Below are positions 1-9,358 of a DNA stretch of 64,000 nt, in pieces. The stretch comes from Ktedonobacter racemifer DSM 44963 (GTDB lineage: Bacteria > Chloroflexota > Ktedonobacteria > Ktedonobacterales > Ktedonobacteraceae), in contig NZ_ADVG01000002.1 in assembly GCF_000178855.1 (NCBI RefSeq), positions 1 to 64,000 on the forward strand, written 5' to 3'. The notes beneath the pieces were generated by a model that was not told the origin of the DNA, did not search any database, and saw only the letters and a list, made by a program, of their open reading frames with translations. Made by a program: the position numbers and the translations under genes. Positions within the stretch are counted from its first letter, which is position 1; each line of letters begins with the position of its first letter.

Positions 1-46
1 TCTTTTCTCTTCTATCGTATACGGGGCTTTTTGGGCATAAAAAAAG

Positions 47-118
47 AGCGAGAGACGGGATTCGAACCCGCGACCATCACTTTGGGAAAGTGACACTCTA
101 CCACTGAGTTACTCTCGC
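47..118 (-). tRNA. tRNA-Gly (anticodon CCC)
   Basis: Read on the minus strand this folds into a full cloverleaf: 7-bp acceptor stem GCGAGAG/CTCTCGC, D arm ACTC/GAGT, anticodon stem TCACT/AGTGA around the loop TTCCCAA (anticodon CCC) and a TTCGAAT T-loop. The discriminator base is T on the RNA sense and no CCA is encoded. Confidence 0.95.
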
Positions 119-140
119 TTGCTTATCGCTTACATGGCCT

Positions 141-169
141 AGTATAACCCATCTTCAAAAGATTGTCAA
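141..169 (-). promoter_or_regulatory. sigma70-type promoter of tRNA-Gly
   Basis: On the minus strand there is a perfect -35 TTGACA (164-169) and a -10 TATACT (141-146) separated by 17 bases, ending about 23 bases before the tRNA 5' end. Confidence 0.8.
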
Positions 170-259
170 TCCTTTTTTAAAGACGCAACAGAAGGCCACA
201 GCCGCGCGTATAAAGAATAGTGTATGCACCTGGCCCAGTGAATGTAGGTGTGCCGCCGT

Positions 260-277
260 GCCCCCGAATGGGGGGTT
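260..277. repeat. Short GC hairpin repeat, copy 1
   Basis: GCCCCCGAATGGGGGGTT forms a 5-bp C/G stem around GAAT. The same 18 bases recur at 3627-3644. It lies in the leader of the PspA gene. Confidence 0.5.
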
Positions 278-315
278 AAAAGCACTACCCGATCTGGGCA
301 CCTGGAGGAAGATTT

Positions 316-1074
316 ATGGGCCTATTCTCTCGTCTCGCGTTGCTCTTTCGTATTCGCACCAGGGCTGCGCTAGAGAAGGCGGAGGAGCCTGGGGCAGTGC
401 TGGATTATGCGTATACCAAACAGGTTGAGCAGATACAACAATTGCGCCGGGCCATTGCAGATATCGCGACCAATCGCAAACAGCTAGAACTGCAACAAAC
501 GCAGCTTCTCAATAATGTCGATAAGCTCACCAGTCAGGCAGGGCAGGCTCTGCGCCTGGGACGCGAAGACCTGGCACGCCAGGCGCTGCAACGCAAAGAG
601 TTGTTCGTGCCACAACTGCACAACTATGAGCGCCAGATCGCCCAACTACGCGAGCAGGAGGAGCGCCTGCTCCAGATGGAACAGGATGTCGCCACGCGGA
701 TCGAGGTCTTCCGCACCCAGAAGGAGATGGCTAAAGTTCAGTATCATGCCGCGCAGACACAGGTAAAACTGCGAGAATCGCTTGGGGGCATATCTGGTGA
801 GATGGGAGAGATTCACCTTGCCATGCAGCGCGCCCAGGAGAAAATTCTCACTATGCAGGCACGGGCCAACGCGCTCGAAGAGCTACTTGAGCAAGGAGTC
901 ATAGGGGAACAGCGCTCATTGGGAGCAGGAGATACGCTTGACCGCGAGTTGCAGCGTATCGACATGCAACAGAACGTAGAGCTTCAATTGCAGGCCATGA
1001 AGGAACAGCTACAACTCGGCGGCCGATATACGCAGCCAAAACAAATTGAAGGGCCAACCTCTTTTCTCGAATGA
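316..1074 (+). CDS. PspA/IM30 family membrane-stress protein
   Basis: The 252-residue product is almost entirely Gln/Glu/Arg/Leu-rich coiled coil after a short amphipathic N-terminus (MGLFSRLALLFRIRTRAALE). That is the architecture and length of PspA/IM30 (Vipp1) proteins, which bind stressed membranes from the cytoplasmic face. GGAGGA lies seven bases before the ATG. No pspF, pspB or pspC homologue is adjacent, so control by that system cannot be claimed. It converges on the next gene with only nine bases between the two stop codons and no obvious terminator. Confidence 0.88.
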   Translation: MGLFSRLALLFRIRTRAALEKAEEPGAVLDYAYTKQVEQIQQLRRAIADIATNRKQLELQQTQLLNNVDKLTSQAGQALRLGREDLARQALQRKELFVPQLHNYERQIAQLREQEERLLQMEQDVATRIEVFRTQKEMAKVQYHAAQTQVKLRESLGGISGEMGEIHLAMQRAQEKILTMQARANALEELLEQGVIGEQRSLGAGDTLDRELQRIDMQQNVELQLQAMKEQLQLGGRYTQPKQIEGPTSFLE

Positions 1075-1083
1075 TAGATGAGG

Positions 1084-1434
1084 CTAGCCCTTCTTCTTGG
1101 CTTTATCTTTCTGCGCCTTGTAGAACGACTTGGGTTTGGGACGGTGCGATGTGTCGACATAGGCTGCTGGGGCGGCGTCTTCACGGGCTGCGATATCGCT
1201 CTCCTCACGCTCGCTCAACAGTTCCTGCAAATCGTTATAGATATTGTAGTTGTCGATCACCTCTGGCATACGCAGCATGTGACGCACTACCTGAATCTGT
1301 GCGACACTGGTTTTCTCATGCTTTGTAGGCTCAGCACGCTTTAACAACTTCTCCACCAGGTCCATGCTATCGTCATGCGCGCCAATTCCCTCTAGCCGCT
1401 CATGAACAACATGCAATTGTTCATATAAGTTCAT
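1084..1434 (-). CDS. Hypothetical protein, 116 aa
   Basis: A small charged protein with a helical N-terminal half (MNLYEQLHVVHERLEGIGAH) and a Lys-rich tail. I do not recognise the family. The start at 1434 is preferred because GGGAGG sits nine bases upstream. A longer reading from 1458 would put this ribosome-binding site inside the coding sequence. No membrane segment or signal peptide is visible. Confidence 0.65.
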   Translation of the reverse strand: MNLYEQLHVVHERLEGIGAHDDSMDLVEKLLKRAEPTKHEKTSVAQIQVVRHMLRMPEVIDNYNIYNDLQELLSEREESDIAAREDAAPAAYVDTSHRPKPKSFYKAQKDKAKKKG

Positions 1435-1512
1435 GATAAATTTTCCTCCCGCAAACACAAAAGTCAGCTAGGAATATGGTAGCATAGACCTCAAAGCGCG
1501 TCAAATAATAAG

Positions 1513-1579
1513 AATTGATGGTGAGTCTGTGATGGGCGGCTGGCTTCGCCAGCCGCCCATCACAGACTCACCATCAATT
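1513..1579. repeat. Long perfect palindrome (32-bp arms, 3-nt loop)
   Basis: Arms 1513-1544 and 1548-1579 are perfect complements around TTC. The right arm covers the stop codon of the sensor kinase (1574-1576), so the kinase mRNA ends in this hairpin. There is no strong U-tract. Confidence 0.9.
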
Positions 1580-3553
1580 ACTCTCTTCGGCCTCGGGGAG
1601 GGCGATGAGGAAGGTGCTGCCTTCGCCGGGGATGCCCTGGCTCTCAATCCAGATAGAGCCATTCATGGCCTCGACGAGTTTGCGACAGAGGTAGAGGCCC
1701 CACCCGGCGCCTCGCTGCGCCTGCGTGGCTTCAGTTGAGAGGCGCGAGAACTTGGCGAAGAGCTTCTCCTGCTCCTTCTGGCTGATGCCAGGCCCCCAGT
1801 CACGCACCCAAATGAGCACAAAGCGCTCCCCCGTCAGCATATCTACGCCTCCAGGTTGGGCCTCCTCAATACGCCGAAGTGTCTCGTTGCAGGAGAGGCG
1901 CTGCGCGCCAATAGCGATCTGCGTGGCAGGTGGCGTATATTTCAGCGCGTTACCCACCAGGTTCATCAATACCTGGCGCAGGCGTAGGTCATCCGCCCAG
2001 ACGGAGAGATCATCCGCCAGGTCAAGCTCGATATGGCGCTGCTCACGGGTAATGGTGGGATCGAGTATCTCCAGAATCTGCGCCACTGCGGGCGAGATAG
2101 CGACGACATCACGTTTGACCGAGACCCACTCCTGGTCAATACGGCTGGTATCCATGACATTGCCCAACAGGAGGACCAGCTCATCACAGGCCCGGCGCGC
2201 ATTGCCAATAAAGCGCTGCTTGCGCTCCTCATCCAGGTAGGCGCCGTGCGTGCTGAGCAGCTCGAGATAGCCTTGAATGGCTGTCAGCGGGGTGCGTAAT
2301 TCATGGGAGGCCGTCATCAGAAACTGGTTTTTAAGCTCCTCGGACTCCTGGGCCTGGCGCATGGCCTGCCCCAACTCGCTATAGCGACGAGCGTTCATCA
2401 TGGCGATTCCCGCCTGGACAGCGATCTCCTTGATCATCTGCAAGTGCCGCTGGGTATAGACACGCGGTTGATACGACTGCACCGAGAGCATGCCTATCAC
2501 CTCCTCCCCATAATGCACAGGGACAAAGATCATGGACTCGCTGGGGCGCTCGCTCCCAATCAAGATAACCTCGTCGCGCTCGGTATGTTGTAGCACAAAG
2601 GTTTCGTGCTCCTGAGCGGTCGCGAAGCAGTAGGTCAGGCGCTCAGTAAGCATGTAACGTATCCAGGGCGTAATGGGAGAGCGGGGCTCGGGGGAGGGAT
2701 AGGATATATCTTCATCAATAATGTAATCAGCGAACATTTCATCTCTAGTGAAATCACAGCGCGTGACAAAAAACCCATCCACTGGCATTACACGGCATAA
2801 TTGCGCATAGAGCACCTGGTAGACCGTACTGAGATCGCGCAGGGCCTCGGGAGCTGAAAGGGCATGCCCGATCTCGATCAGGGCCGCCCGCTCCTGACTA
2901 CTACGCTGGGCCTCTTCATAGAGATGCGCCCATTCAATTACGCCAGTGGCCTGGCTGGCGAAGACCTCCAGCACATCCACTGTCTCGGGCGAGGGACGTT
3001 GCCCATCGAGGGGAGAATCGGGCGTCAGGAAACCGATAATGCTACCATCCCCCTTACGCAAGGGAACCAGCAAAAGATCATCGGGTCGCCATTGCGACAT
3101 ATCCTCTCCTACACCCGGTTCTTCATAGCTCAGCGTCGTCATCACAGGCTCCCCCTCCTGCACGATGACAAAATACGCGGCCACACTTTCATCTTGCCAG
3201 ACATCGGCCTCGCCAGGAATAAAATAGGAGTTGCGGCACCGAAGAGCGGGCTGAGTGAGAAGGGAAGCGACGTACGCGGGCATGGGATGCTGGCGCAGAT
3301 AGGCAGTATGTTCAGCCGGAACACTCGACGAGGTGGCACGGACATAAAAATTGTGATGCTCGTCCTCTAAATAGAGCGCGCTATAGCGAAAGCTCAGAGC
3401 CTGGCAGGTCGCATCCGCGATTTGCTGAAGCAGCCCATCTACATCTCGATTCTGCTGAAGCGAGGTCCAGATCTCAGAGATGGAACGCAGAACAGCGCGA
3501 TAGACGTTAGCAAGATCTCCCTGTACGTGCATATGCATAATGCCTGGATTCAT
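1574..3553 (-). CDS. GAF-GAF sensor histidine kinase
   Basis: A soluble 659-residue kinase. GAF-like sensory regions span about residues 30-210 and 225-390. The HisKA box FLMTASHELRTPLTAIQGYL puts the phospho-acceptor at His417. The ATPase domain shows an N box (NLVGNALKYTP), a G1 box (DWGPGISQKEQEKLF) and a G2 box (GAGWGLYLCRKLVEA). No transmembrane segment is seen, so it probably senses a cytoplasmic signal or a diffusible ligand. No response regulator is adjacent, so the partner is unknown. GGAGG abuts the first ATG; a second ATG at 3538 has better spacing and may be the true start. Confidence 0.9.
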   Translation of the reverse strand: MNPGIMHMHVQGDLANVYRAVLRSISEIWTSLQQNRDVDGLLQQIADATCQALSFRYSALYLEDEHHNFYVRATSSSVPAEHTAYLRQHPMPAYVASLLTQPALRCRNSYFIPGEADVWQDESVAAYFVIVQEGEPVMTTLSYEEPGVGEDMSQWRPDDLLLVPLRKGDGSIIGFLTPDSPLDGQRPSPETVDVLEVFASQATGVIEWAHLYEEAQRSSQERAALIEIGHALSAPEALRDLSTVYQVLYAQLCRVMPVDGFFVTRCDFTRDEMFADYIIDEDISYPSPEPRSPITPWIRYMLTERLTYCFATAQEHETFVLQHTERDEVILIGSERPSESMIFVPVHYGEEVIGMLSVQSYQPRVYTQRHLQMIKEIAVQAGIAMMNARRYSELGQAMRQAQESEELKNQFLMTASHELRTPLTAIQGYLELLSTHGAYLDEERKQRFIGNARRACDELVLLLGNVMDTSRIDQEWVSVKRDVVAISPAVAQILEILDPTITREQRHIELDLADDLSVWADDLRLRQVLMNLVGNALKYTPPATQIAIGAQRLSCNETLRRIEEAQPGGVDMLTGERFVLIWVRDWGPGISQKEQEKLFAKFSRLSTEATQAQRGAGWGLYLCRKLVEAMNGSIWIESQGIPGEGSTFLIALPEAEESN

Positions 3554-3864
3554 CCTCCATAGGCGCCCAATTTATGGCTTTTCTGGAAAATTGAGGAACG
3601 CGCCCCCCTCGGTAGGGGCCCGCCAGGCCCCCGAATGGGGGGTTTACCGCGTCCGAAGGCGATTGATCGCCTGTGGGCGCAGCCCGAAGCGTTCCCTTGC
3701 GTCATGTCGCGTTAACAGGCTTGCGCCGCACTGCCATAAATGGCGTTCGGACGCGCTAAAGCTGGTCCCTACCGGCCTGGAAGCCATCACGCTTGATGGC
3801 TTGGCACATTTTTCATGTTCAGCTAAAATAGCTCCCTCTCGGAGTATAACATACAGAAATCGGC
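3554..3864. repeat. Intergenic repeat patchwork
   Basis: No gene seen. The stretch holds copy 2 of the short GC hairpin (3627-3644), an 'AGGCGATTGATCGCCTGTGG' block (about 3657-3676) and 'GCGCTAAAGCTGGTCCCTACC' split near 3757-3777. Both blocks also make up the palindrome at 6103-6174. A small GCCATCAAGC-type hairpin lies near 3782-3803. It reads as a scrambled copy of the 6103 palindrome. Confidence 0.6.
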
Positions 3865-5991
3865 CTATGGCTCGACAGACGGTTCTACCAGTACTAGATT
3901 GGTATAGAAGGTACTACCGCCATTAAAATCGGCGAGGCGATCAGAGGTCGTCCAGTTCACGTTGCGCTGGTCGGGGCTAAACATGGGCCACCAGACGGTC
4001 GTCGTAGCCAGGACGCCCTCGCGCACCTCCTCAGAGACATCCGCGACCAGCCGACACCAGCCACGCTCATTGCTGACACGCACAAGCTGACCGCTGCGAA
4101 TGCTCCGCTTCTGCGCGTCCACGGGGTGAATCCAGAGGCGCGGGAAGCGCTCTTTCCCCTTAAGCGTATCGATATTGCCAAACGACGAGCTAATGAAGTG
4201 GTGCGCCGCCGGGCAGAGCAGGGGCAGGCGCTCATCCACTGGCACAATCTCGCGCTCCTGGACATGCGACTCAACCTCGGGAACCCAGCCCGGCAGGGGA
4301 TCATAACCTTTGGCAAGGGCCTGCTCCGAGTAGAACTCAACCTTCCCGGACGGGGTGCGGAAGACGCCGTTGGCGAATGGGACCTGCTCCTCCTCGGAGA
4401 GCGCCAGGGGGATCGCGCCATCAGCCTTCAGGCGCTCCAGGGTGATACCCTGTAAGCTGGTGTTCTGGGGACGCGAAGCCTCCAGCAGCTCTTCAATAAT
4501 CTCGTCCACGTCGGCCTGGAGCCAGGCATCTTCGTATCCCATGCCCTTCGCCAGAGCGCGCATGACGTCCCAATTGCTACGCGCCTCCCCCAGCGGCTCA
4601 ATCGCCGGCTCATTATACTGGAGTGTCAGGTGACCATAAGGCTTATGCAGGTCGCGCTGCTCAAGCTGGCTGGTCGCGGGCAGGATAATATCGGCATAGC
4701 GCGCGGTATCGGTCTCGAAGAGCTCATGCACGACCGTGAAGAGGTCGTCGCGCATCAGGCCCTCGACAATCTTGCCTACGTTAGGCGTCGACGCCACGGG
4801 ATTGGCATTATAGACGAAGAGAGAGTACACAGGAGGGTCGGCCTCACCCGTGAGGATCGCGCCCAGGCGGTTCATATTCAGCACACGCGGCTCGGGGGGA
4901 CAACTGGTCTCATGCGCGTGTCCCCGCGCCTGCTTATCCCACTTGAGCCAATCGCTGGTGCTATACATCAGACCACCGGCGCGCTCGCCATAGTGTCCAG
5001 CCACGGCAGGGAGACAGGTCAGGGTACGCACGGTCTGCCCGCCATTGGTGTGGCGGTTAATGCCATCGGTCAGGCGCAGCATGGCGGGCTTCGTCGTGGC
5101 ATAGCGGCGCGCCAGGTCGACGATCAGTTCTTCCGCCAGGCCGGTCACGCGCGCGGCCCGCGCCGGGGTCCACTCATTGATGCGCTCCAGGAACTTCTCC
5201 CAGCCCACGGTATGCGCATCGAGCCACTGCTGATCGTGCAGGCCTTCGTGAACCATGACATACATCATCGCCAGGGCCAGGGCGGCATCGGTCCCCGGAT
5301 AGGGCTGAATGTGCTGGTCCGCCGAGCGCGCCGTGAGAGTGCGAATGGGATCGATCACAATCACCTGGGCGCCATTCTTCTGCGCCTGGCGCAGGAAAGG
5401 CATAACATGAGGCGCGGTACTGGCAGGATTACTGCCCCAGATAAGGATCAGCTTGCTCTCGACCAGGACCTCGGGCGAGGGGGCCAGGCGACCACCAACG
5501 ACCAGTTGCACGCCCTCTTCAGCGGCATGCCCACAGATAGCGCGCTCCAGGCCAGAGGCACCCAGGCGGTTCCAGAGGCGCTCATCGGTGACTCCCCCCT
5601 GGACAGTCCCCAGGGTACCGGCATAGCTATATGGCAAAATAGACTGGCCGCCATGCTCAGCAATGATCTGCTTCCAACGGCTGGTAATCTCAGAAATAGC
5701 CTCGTCCCAGGAGATACGCTCAAACTTGCCGCTGCCCTTAGACCCGACGCGGCGCAGGGGATAGAGCAGGCGCTCGGGATGATAGACGCGCTCCAGGTAG
5801 CGATTGACCTTGGCGCAGAGCCAGCCGCGCGTAATCGGGTGATCGGCGCGCCCACGCACGCTTACGGCCCGCCCGTTCTCATCAACCTGCGTCTCCAGGG
5901 CGCAGCTATCGGGGCAATCATGCGGGCAGGTGCCATGTACAACACGTAGCTTGCGCGGCCCCTCAACCGGGGCAGTAGTATCTAAAGCCAT
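3865..5991 (-). CDS. Molybdopterin-dependent oxidoreductase (DMSO reductase superfamily)
   Basis: The 708-residue protein begins with an N-terminal 4Fe-4S motif (Cys22, Cys26, Cys30, Cys59; GTCPHDCPDSCAL) typical of catalytic subunits of the DMSO-reductase superfamily. It is followed by the molybdopterin-binding core (WGSNPASTAPHVM) and a C-terminal dinucleotide-binding domain. No Tat signal peptide is present, so it is probably cytoplasmic. There is no adjacent FeS or membrane-anchor subunit. The substrate cannot be named: the usual Cys/SeCys/Ser metal ligand is not evident in the region around CGHAAEEG. The palindrome at 6103-6174 separates it from the upstream gene. Confidence 0.85.
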   Translation of the reverse strand: MALDTTAPVEGPRKLRVVHGTCPHDCPDSCALETQVDENGRAVSVRGRADHPITRGWLCAKVNRYLERVYHPERLLYPLRRVGSKGSGKFERISWDEAISEITSRWKQIIAEHGGQSILPYSYAGTLGTVQGGVTDERLWNRLGASGLERAICGHAAEEGVQLVVGGRLAPSPEVLVESKLILIWGSNPASTAPHVMPFLRQAQKNGAQVIVIDPIRTLTARSADQHIQPYPGTDAALALAMMYVMVHEGLHDQQWLDAHTVGWEKFLERINEWTPARAARVTGLAEELIVDLARRYATTKPAMLRLTDGINRHTNGGQTVRTLTCLPAVAGHYGERAGGLMYSTSDWLKWDKQARGHAHETSCPPEPRVLNMNRLGAILTGEADPPVYSLFVYNANPVASTPNVGKIVEGLMRDDLFTVVHELFETDTARYADIILPATSQLEQRDLHKPYGHLTLQYNEPAIEPLGEARSNWDVMRALAKGMGYEDAWLQADVDEIIEELLEASRPQNTSLQGITLERLKADGAIPLALSEEEQVPFANGVFRTPSGKVEFYSEQALAKGYDPLPGWVPEVESHVQEREIVPVDERLPLLCPAAHHFISSSFGNIDTLKGKERFPRLWIHPVDAQKRSIRSGQLVRVSNERGWCRLVADVSEEVREGVLATTTVWWPMFSPDQRNVNWTTSDRLADFNGGSTFYTNLVLVEPSVEP

Positions 5992-6102
5992 AACGTTCTC
6001 TCTATCCTTTCCTGATGCTCACCAGCAAATCTTATCGCCGCCTTCCAACCCCATAAACACCCTGAAGGAACCAACATACCCAATTCACGAAACGCTCCCC
6101 TG

Positions 6103-6174
6103 TGGTAGGGACCAGCTTTAGCGCGCCCACAGGCGATTAATCGCCTGTGGGCGCGCTAAAGCTGGTCCCTACCA
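6103..6174. repeat. 72-bp perfect palindrome without loop
   Basis: Positions 6103-6138 and 6139-6174 are exact complements (36-bp arms). It starts 22 bases beyond the stop of the gene at 6197-9226. The outer part TGGTAGGGACCAGCTTTAGC recurs as a broken copy at 3757-3777. Confidence 0.92.
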
Positions 6175-6196
6175 AAAAGGCGTGTTCCTGAGATGT

Positions 6197-9100
6197 TTAC
6201 TCCCACGAGCCAGTATCGGTCAGCCAGTCAAGCACGCTTTCGGCGGCGCGTGAGGCTCCACCGCGCCGCTGGGAGCAACGTGGCAGGCTCTGCAAGACCA
6301 TCGCGCCATACTCTTTTGAGACGACCCGCTTATCAAACATGATCACAGCATTGCGTTTATCATTATGCCAGGCGATTTTATTCAGGGCGCGCCTGACACG
6401 CAGGGCCGCCATGGGTACGGTCAGGTTATGCAACTGATCGGAGATCAGCTCGGCGCGCGCAGCGATTGGTGGATCATGCAGGACCGGCATCGGCAAGCGC
6501 GAGACAATCAGGCAGGTGGGCGAAATGGTCACATCGTCGCCCGCGTCCCAGAAGCTGCCGGTTCCCAGCAGGACCACGTGCTCTTGCTCGCGATAGATCT
6601 GCCAGAGGTTACGCGGCGAGCCATCGATTCCCTGCCCCAGGACCAGGATGCCACGCGCCTCTAGCATGGGTTTAATGGCAGTATACGAGCTACGCAAGGC
6701 AGCATGCGAGGTAAAGAGCACGACCGTTTGCCCCTCCAGGGCGCTCGCCATCTGCATGATGGTCTCGTCCAGGTGGCGCTGGTACTGTGGCACATTGGGT
6801 TCAGGCACGTCATCCATGAGGTAGAGCAGCGTCTGTTCATGATGAGGCCGCTCAATCGAGAGGGTCAGGCCCTGCTCACTCTCCAGGCCCAGGCGCCCCT
6901 GTGTAAAAGCGAAGGAACCATCGACCGAGAGCGCGGTTCCCGCGAAGATCGTACCACGCTGCTCGCGCAACAGCAGGCGCCGCAGAAGCGCCGAGGTCTG
7001 CACTAACTGGGTGTGCAAGATCGGGGGCGCAGGCTCGCTTAAGGTCTGGGGACCCTGCCCCGGACGCTGATGCCCGGCATGCGAGACCGGCGTCGGCGGC
7101 ATACGCAGCCAGTAGACAGACTCGCTCTCCTCCAGGGAGAGGGCCTGCTCAGCCAGGCGTTTCTGCTCCAGCAACTGGTGCGCGGCGGCGGCCAATTCAG
7201 AGGCCAGCGAGCTATCCTCGCCGCTCCCTTTCTCCTTATGCGCGTTCTTCTGAGGTGCGAGAATGATTTTCTCGGCCTGGCGCGCGAGATCAATCACGGA
7301 CTGCAAACGATGCGCGGCCTGCTTCCAGGCCTGCTCAACCTCGTTCCAGGCCCCAACCTGGCACGACTGAGAGGTCAAACGCAGAGGCTGATCCAGGCGT
7401 TCATGACCCCGAGAACCAGCGGAGCGTCCTGCGCCCTCGCCTTTCCCATTGCCCTGGTGCGCGGCATCTTCAATCAAAGCCTGGAAGCTCTTAAAGAGCT
7501 GCTCAACGGCGGCACGTGCCTGGCGCAGTGTCTGGAACCAGCTCAGCATCCGCTGATCAAGCTCGGCTTTGGCGACCGTGGGTGTGGAAGAGATACCGCC
7601 GGGACCATTTCCGCGCAGCGAGGGCGCGGCCAGGGCCAGCAACCCCTGATAGCGGCCAGTGGGAAGCTCGGCGCCAATCGTATTGAGCAGGTTCAGCAAG
7701 TGCTCCTGGCGAAATTCGGCACCACTCCAGCGCGCATTCTCCTCATCCAGAAGATCGCTATCCAGGATGACACGTTGCTCAATCCCGGAGAGGAGCGAGT
7801 GCGAAGAGGAGAGATCATCAAAAAGACCAGCATGCGTGGTCACCACGATACGGGCGTTTTTGACGCGCTCCTCAGCAAGGCTCACAAAGCAGAGGCCCTT
7901 ACGGCGATAGGTACAGCGCTGGTAAATCGAGCCAGCGCGCGGGTCCGCCGAGGGGAGCCGCTCCACACCGGACGAAATACGCTCCCAGGCGGCAGACTCC
8001 TGGGGCAGCAGCGTCAGCTCGCCGCGCTCGCCCGTGAGCGTCTGTTGCGCCCAGAGACCGAGCTTTGCCAGACCACGCGCCTGCTCAGCGGTCAGCTCGC
8101 CGCTGGTGCGCCGGAGGGCCGCACCAAACCAACGATGGGTACACAGGTAGCCGCCTCGCTCAGCCAGGTAGGCCACGGAGAGCTGGCTCTCTAAGCGACT
8201 TTGCAGCATGGGCAGAGTCTTGGACACCAGGCGCCGCGCCCCCTGCTGGTTCGAGCAGGCAATTACCAGCCGACGCGGCGTGGCCGACTCCCCCTCAGAC
8301 TCATTGAGCCAGCGCAGAGTGGAGAGCAGGACGGGCGTATAATCGTTATCACCAATCGTCACCTCAACCACAAGCGGCTTCCGCTGCTCAAAGGCCTCAT
8401 ACACCGCCTCGTGAGCCACCGACGTTCCAAAGGAAGCCTCAGCCGGTACCTCGGCCTTTTGAATGTGAGCGGTCGTGGCAACGGGAAGAGCGGTTGGCAC
8501 GGGGGGAGGTGCATCATCCTTGCGCGCGATGGCGAAGGAGAGGACACGAGGATCCATACCCAGTTGCGCGGCAAAGCGATCGCCCAGGATGCCCCGGCTC
8601 AAATTAGACGTACCATCATGCTCCTGGCGCAAGCGCAGCTCATGGCGGAAGAAGTGGAGTAGCGGCCAGGAACGCGGGGCGTCCAGGCGAGCCAGGTCCT
8701 GCAAGAGCGCCAGGTCCACGGTTTGCAGGCGCTCATAGAGCGAGAGGAAGACCTGCATCGCCAGGACGGTATCGACCATGGCACGATGGCGGTCACTGGG
8801 AACCTGGATACCCAGCGAGTGCGCGACCTGGCCTAGGTTATAGCTCGAGAGGGAGGGCAGCAGCACGGTTGCCAGTTCAAAGGTATCGACCATGGGATTG
8901 GAGTGCGCCAGGCCCCAGCGCCGTAGGAAGCCCACATCAAAGGGAATGCTATGGCCGACAATTGGATAGTCGCCAAGGAAGGTATGCAGTTGGCGAGAGA
9001 TGGCATCAAACGGAGGGGCACCCACAAGCAGTTCTGGCTTGATACCGGTCAGGCGCTGCACACGATAGGGGATCGAACGCCCTGGTGAAATAAAGGTCTC

Positions 9101-9226
9101 AAAAGTATCCAGGACTTCACTTCCCTGGAACTTGATCGCGGCCACCTCAAGAATGGCATCTTGCTCAGCATGCAGGCCCGTTGTCTCCAGGTCTAACGCG
9201 ATACGGATGGCAGACTTCTTCGCCAT
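6197..9226 (-). CDS. DnaQ-type exonuclease fused to DinG-like helicase domain, ATPase apparently dead
   Basis: Residues 7-165 are a DEDDh 3'-5' exonuclease with all metal ligands visible: Asp12, Glu14 (LDLETTG), Asp97 (GHSIPFD), His147 and Asp152 (HRAMVD). The remaining 840 residues follow the DinG/XPD layout, but the nucleotide-binding motifs are degraded. The Walker A site expected near residues 287-297 reads VEVTIGDNDYTPV with no GKT. The DEAH position near 490 reads ILDSDLLDEEN. The C-terminal block GTGSFWDAGDDVTISP is recognisable, but the QGxGRLIR motif reads LRVRRALNKI. The exonuclease is probably active and the helicase part structural. A role in repair or DNA-end trimming is inference. 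Confidence 0.85.
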   Translation of the reverse strand: MAKKSAIRIALDLETTGLHAEQDAILEVAAIKFQGSEVLDTFETFISPGRSIPYRVQRLTGIKPELLVGAPPFDAISRQLHTFLGDYPIVGHSIPFDVGFLRRWGLAHSNPMVDTFELATVLLPSLSSYNLGQVAHSLGIQVPSDRHRAMVDTVLAMQVFLSLYERLQTVDLALLQDLARLDAPRSWPLLHFFRHELRLRQEHDGTSNLSRGILGDRFAAQLGMDPRVLSFAIARKDDAPPPVPTALPVATTAHIQKAEVPAEASFGTSVAHEAVYEAFEQRKPLVVEVTIGDNDYTPVLLSTLRWLNESEGESATPRRLVIACSNQQGARRLVSKTLPMLQSRLESQLSVAYLAERGGYLCTHRWFGAALRRTSGELTAEQARGLAKLGLWAQQTLTGERGELTLLPQESAAWERISSGVERLPSADPRAGSIYQRCTYRRKGLCFVSLAEERVKNARIVVTTHAGLFDDLSSSHSLLSGIEQRVILDSDLLDEENARWSGAEFRQEHLLNLLNTIGAELPTGRYQGLLALAAPSLRGNGPGGISSTPTVAKAELDQRMLSWFQTLRQARAAVEQLFKSFQALIEDAAHQGNGKGEGAGRSAGSRGHERLDQPLRLTSQSCQVGAWNEVEQAWKQAAHRLQSVIDLARQAEKIILAPQKNAHKEKGSGEDSSLASELAAAAHQLLEQKRLAEQALSLEESESVYWLRMPPTPVSHAGHQRPGQGPQTLSEPAPPILHTQLVQTSALLRRLLLREQRGTIFAGTALSVDGSFAFTQGRLGLESEQGLTLSIERPHHEQTLLYLMDDVPEPNVPQYQRHLDETIMQMASALEGQTVVLFTSHAALRSSYTAIKPMLEARGILVLGQGIDGSPRNLWQIYREQEHVVLLGTGSFWDAGDDVTISPTCLIVSRLPMPVLHDPPIAARAELISDQLHNLTVPMAALRVRRALNKIAWHNDKRNAVIMFDKRVVSKEYGAMVLQSLPRCSQRRGGASRAAESVLDWLTDTGSWE

Positions 9227-9358
9227 AATTTAGCAGTTCCTCATATATCTCTCTTATCTCTCGCCTATTCGAACCAATTACCTCCGCCGGGCCACGCTGG
9301 TGGCGAATTGCAGTACGCATGCGAGGGTCTTTATTTCTATCACGTCTATCACATCCCA

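Noticed and set aside
4630..5949. 439-residue open frame on the plus strand
   Set aside because: Antisense to the molybdopterin oxidoreductase, whose motifs are clear; a by-product of codon bias with no ribosome-binding site.
7070..8194. 374-residue open frame on the plus strand
   Set aside because: Antisense to the exonuclease/DinG-like gene; Arg/Leu/Gln-rich composition without domains.
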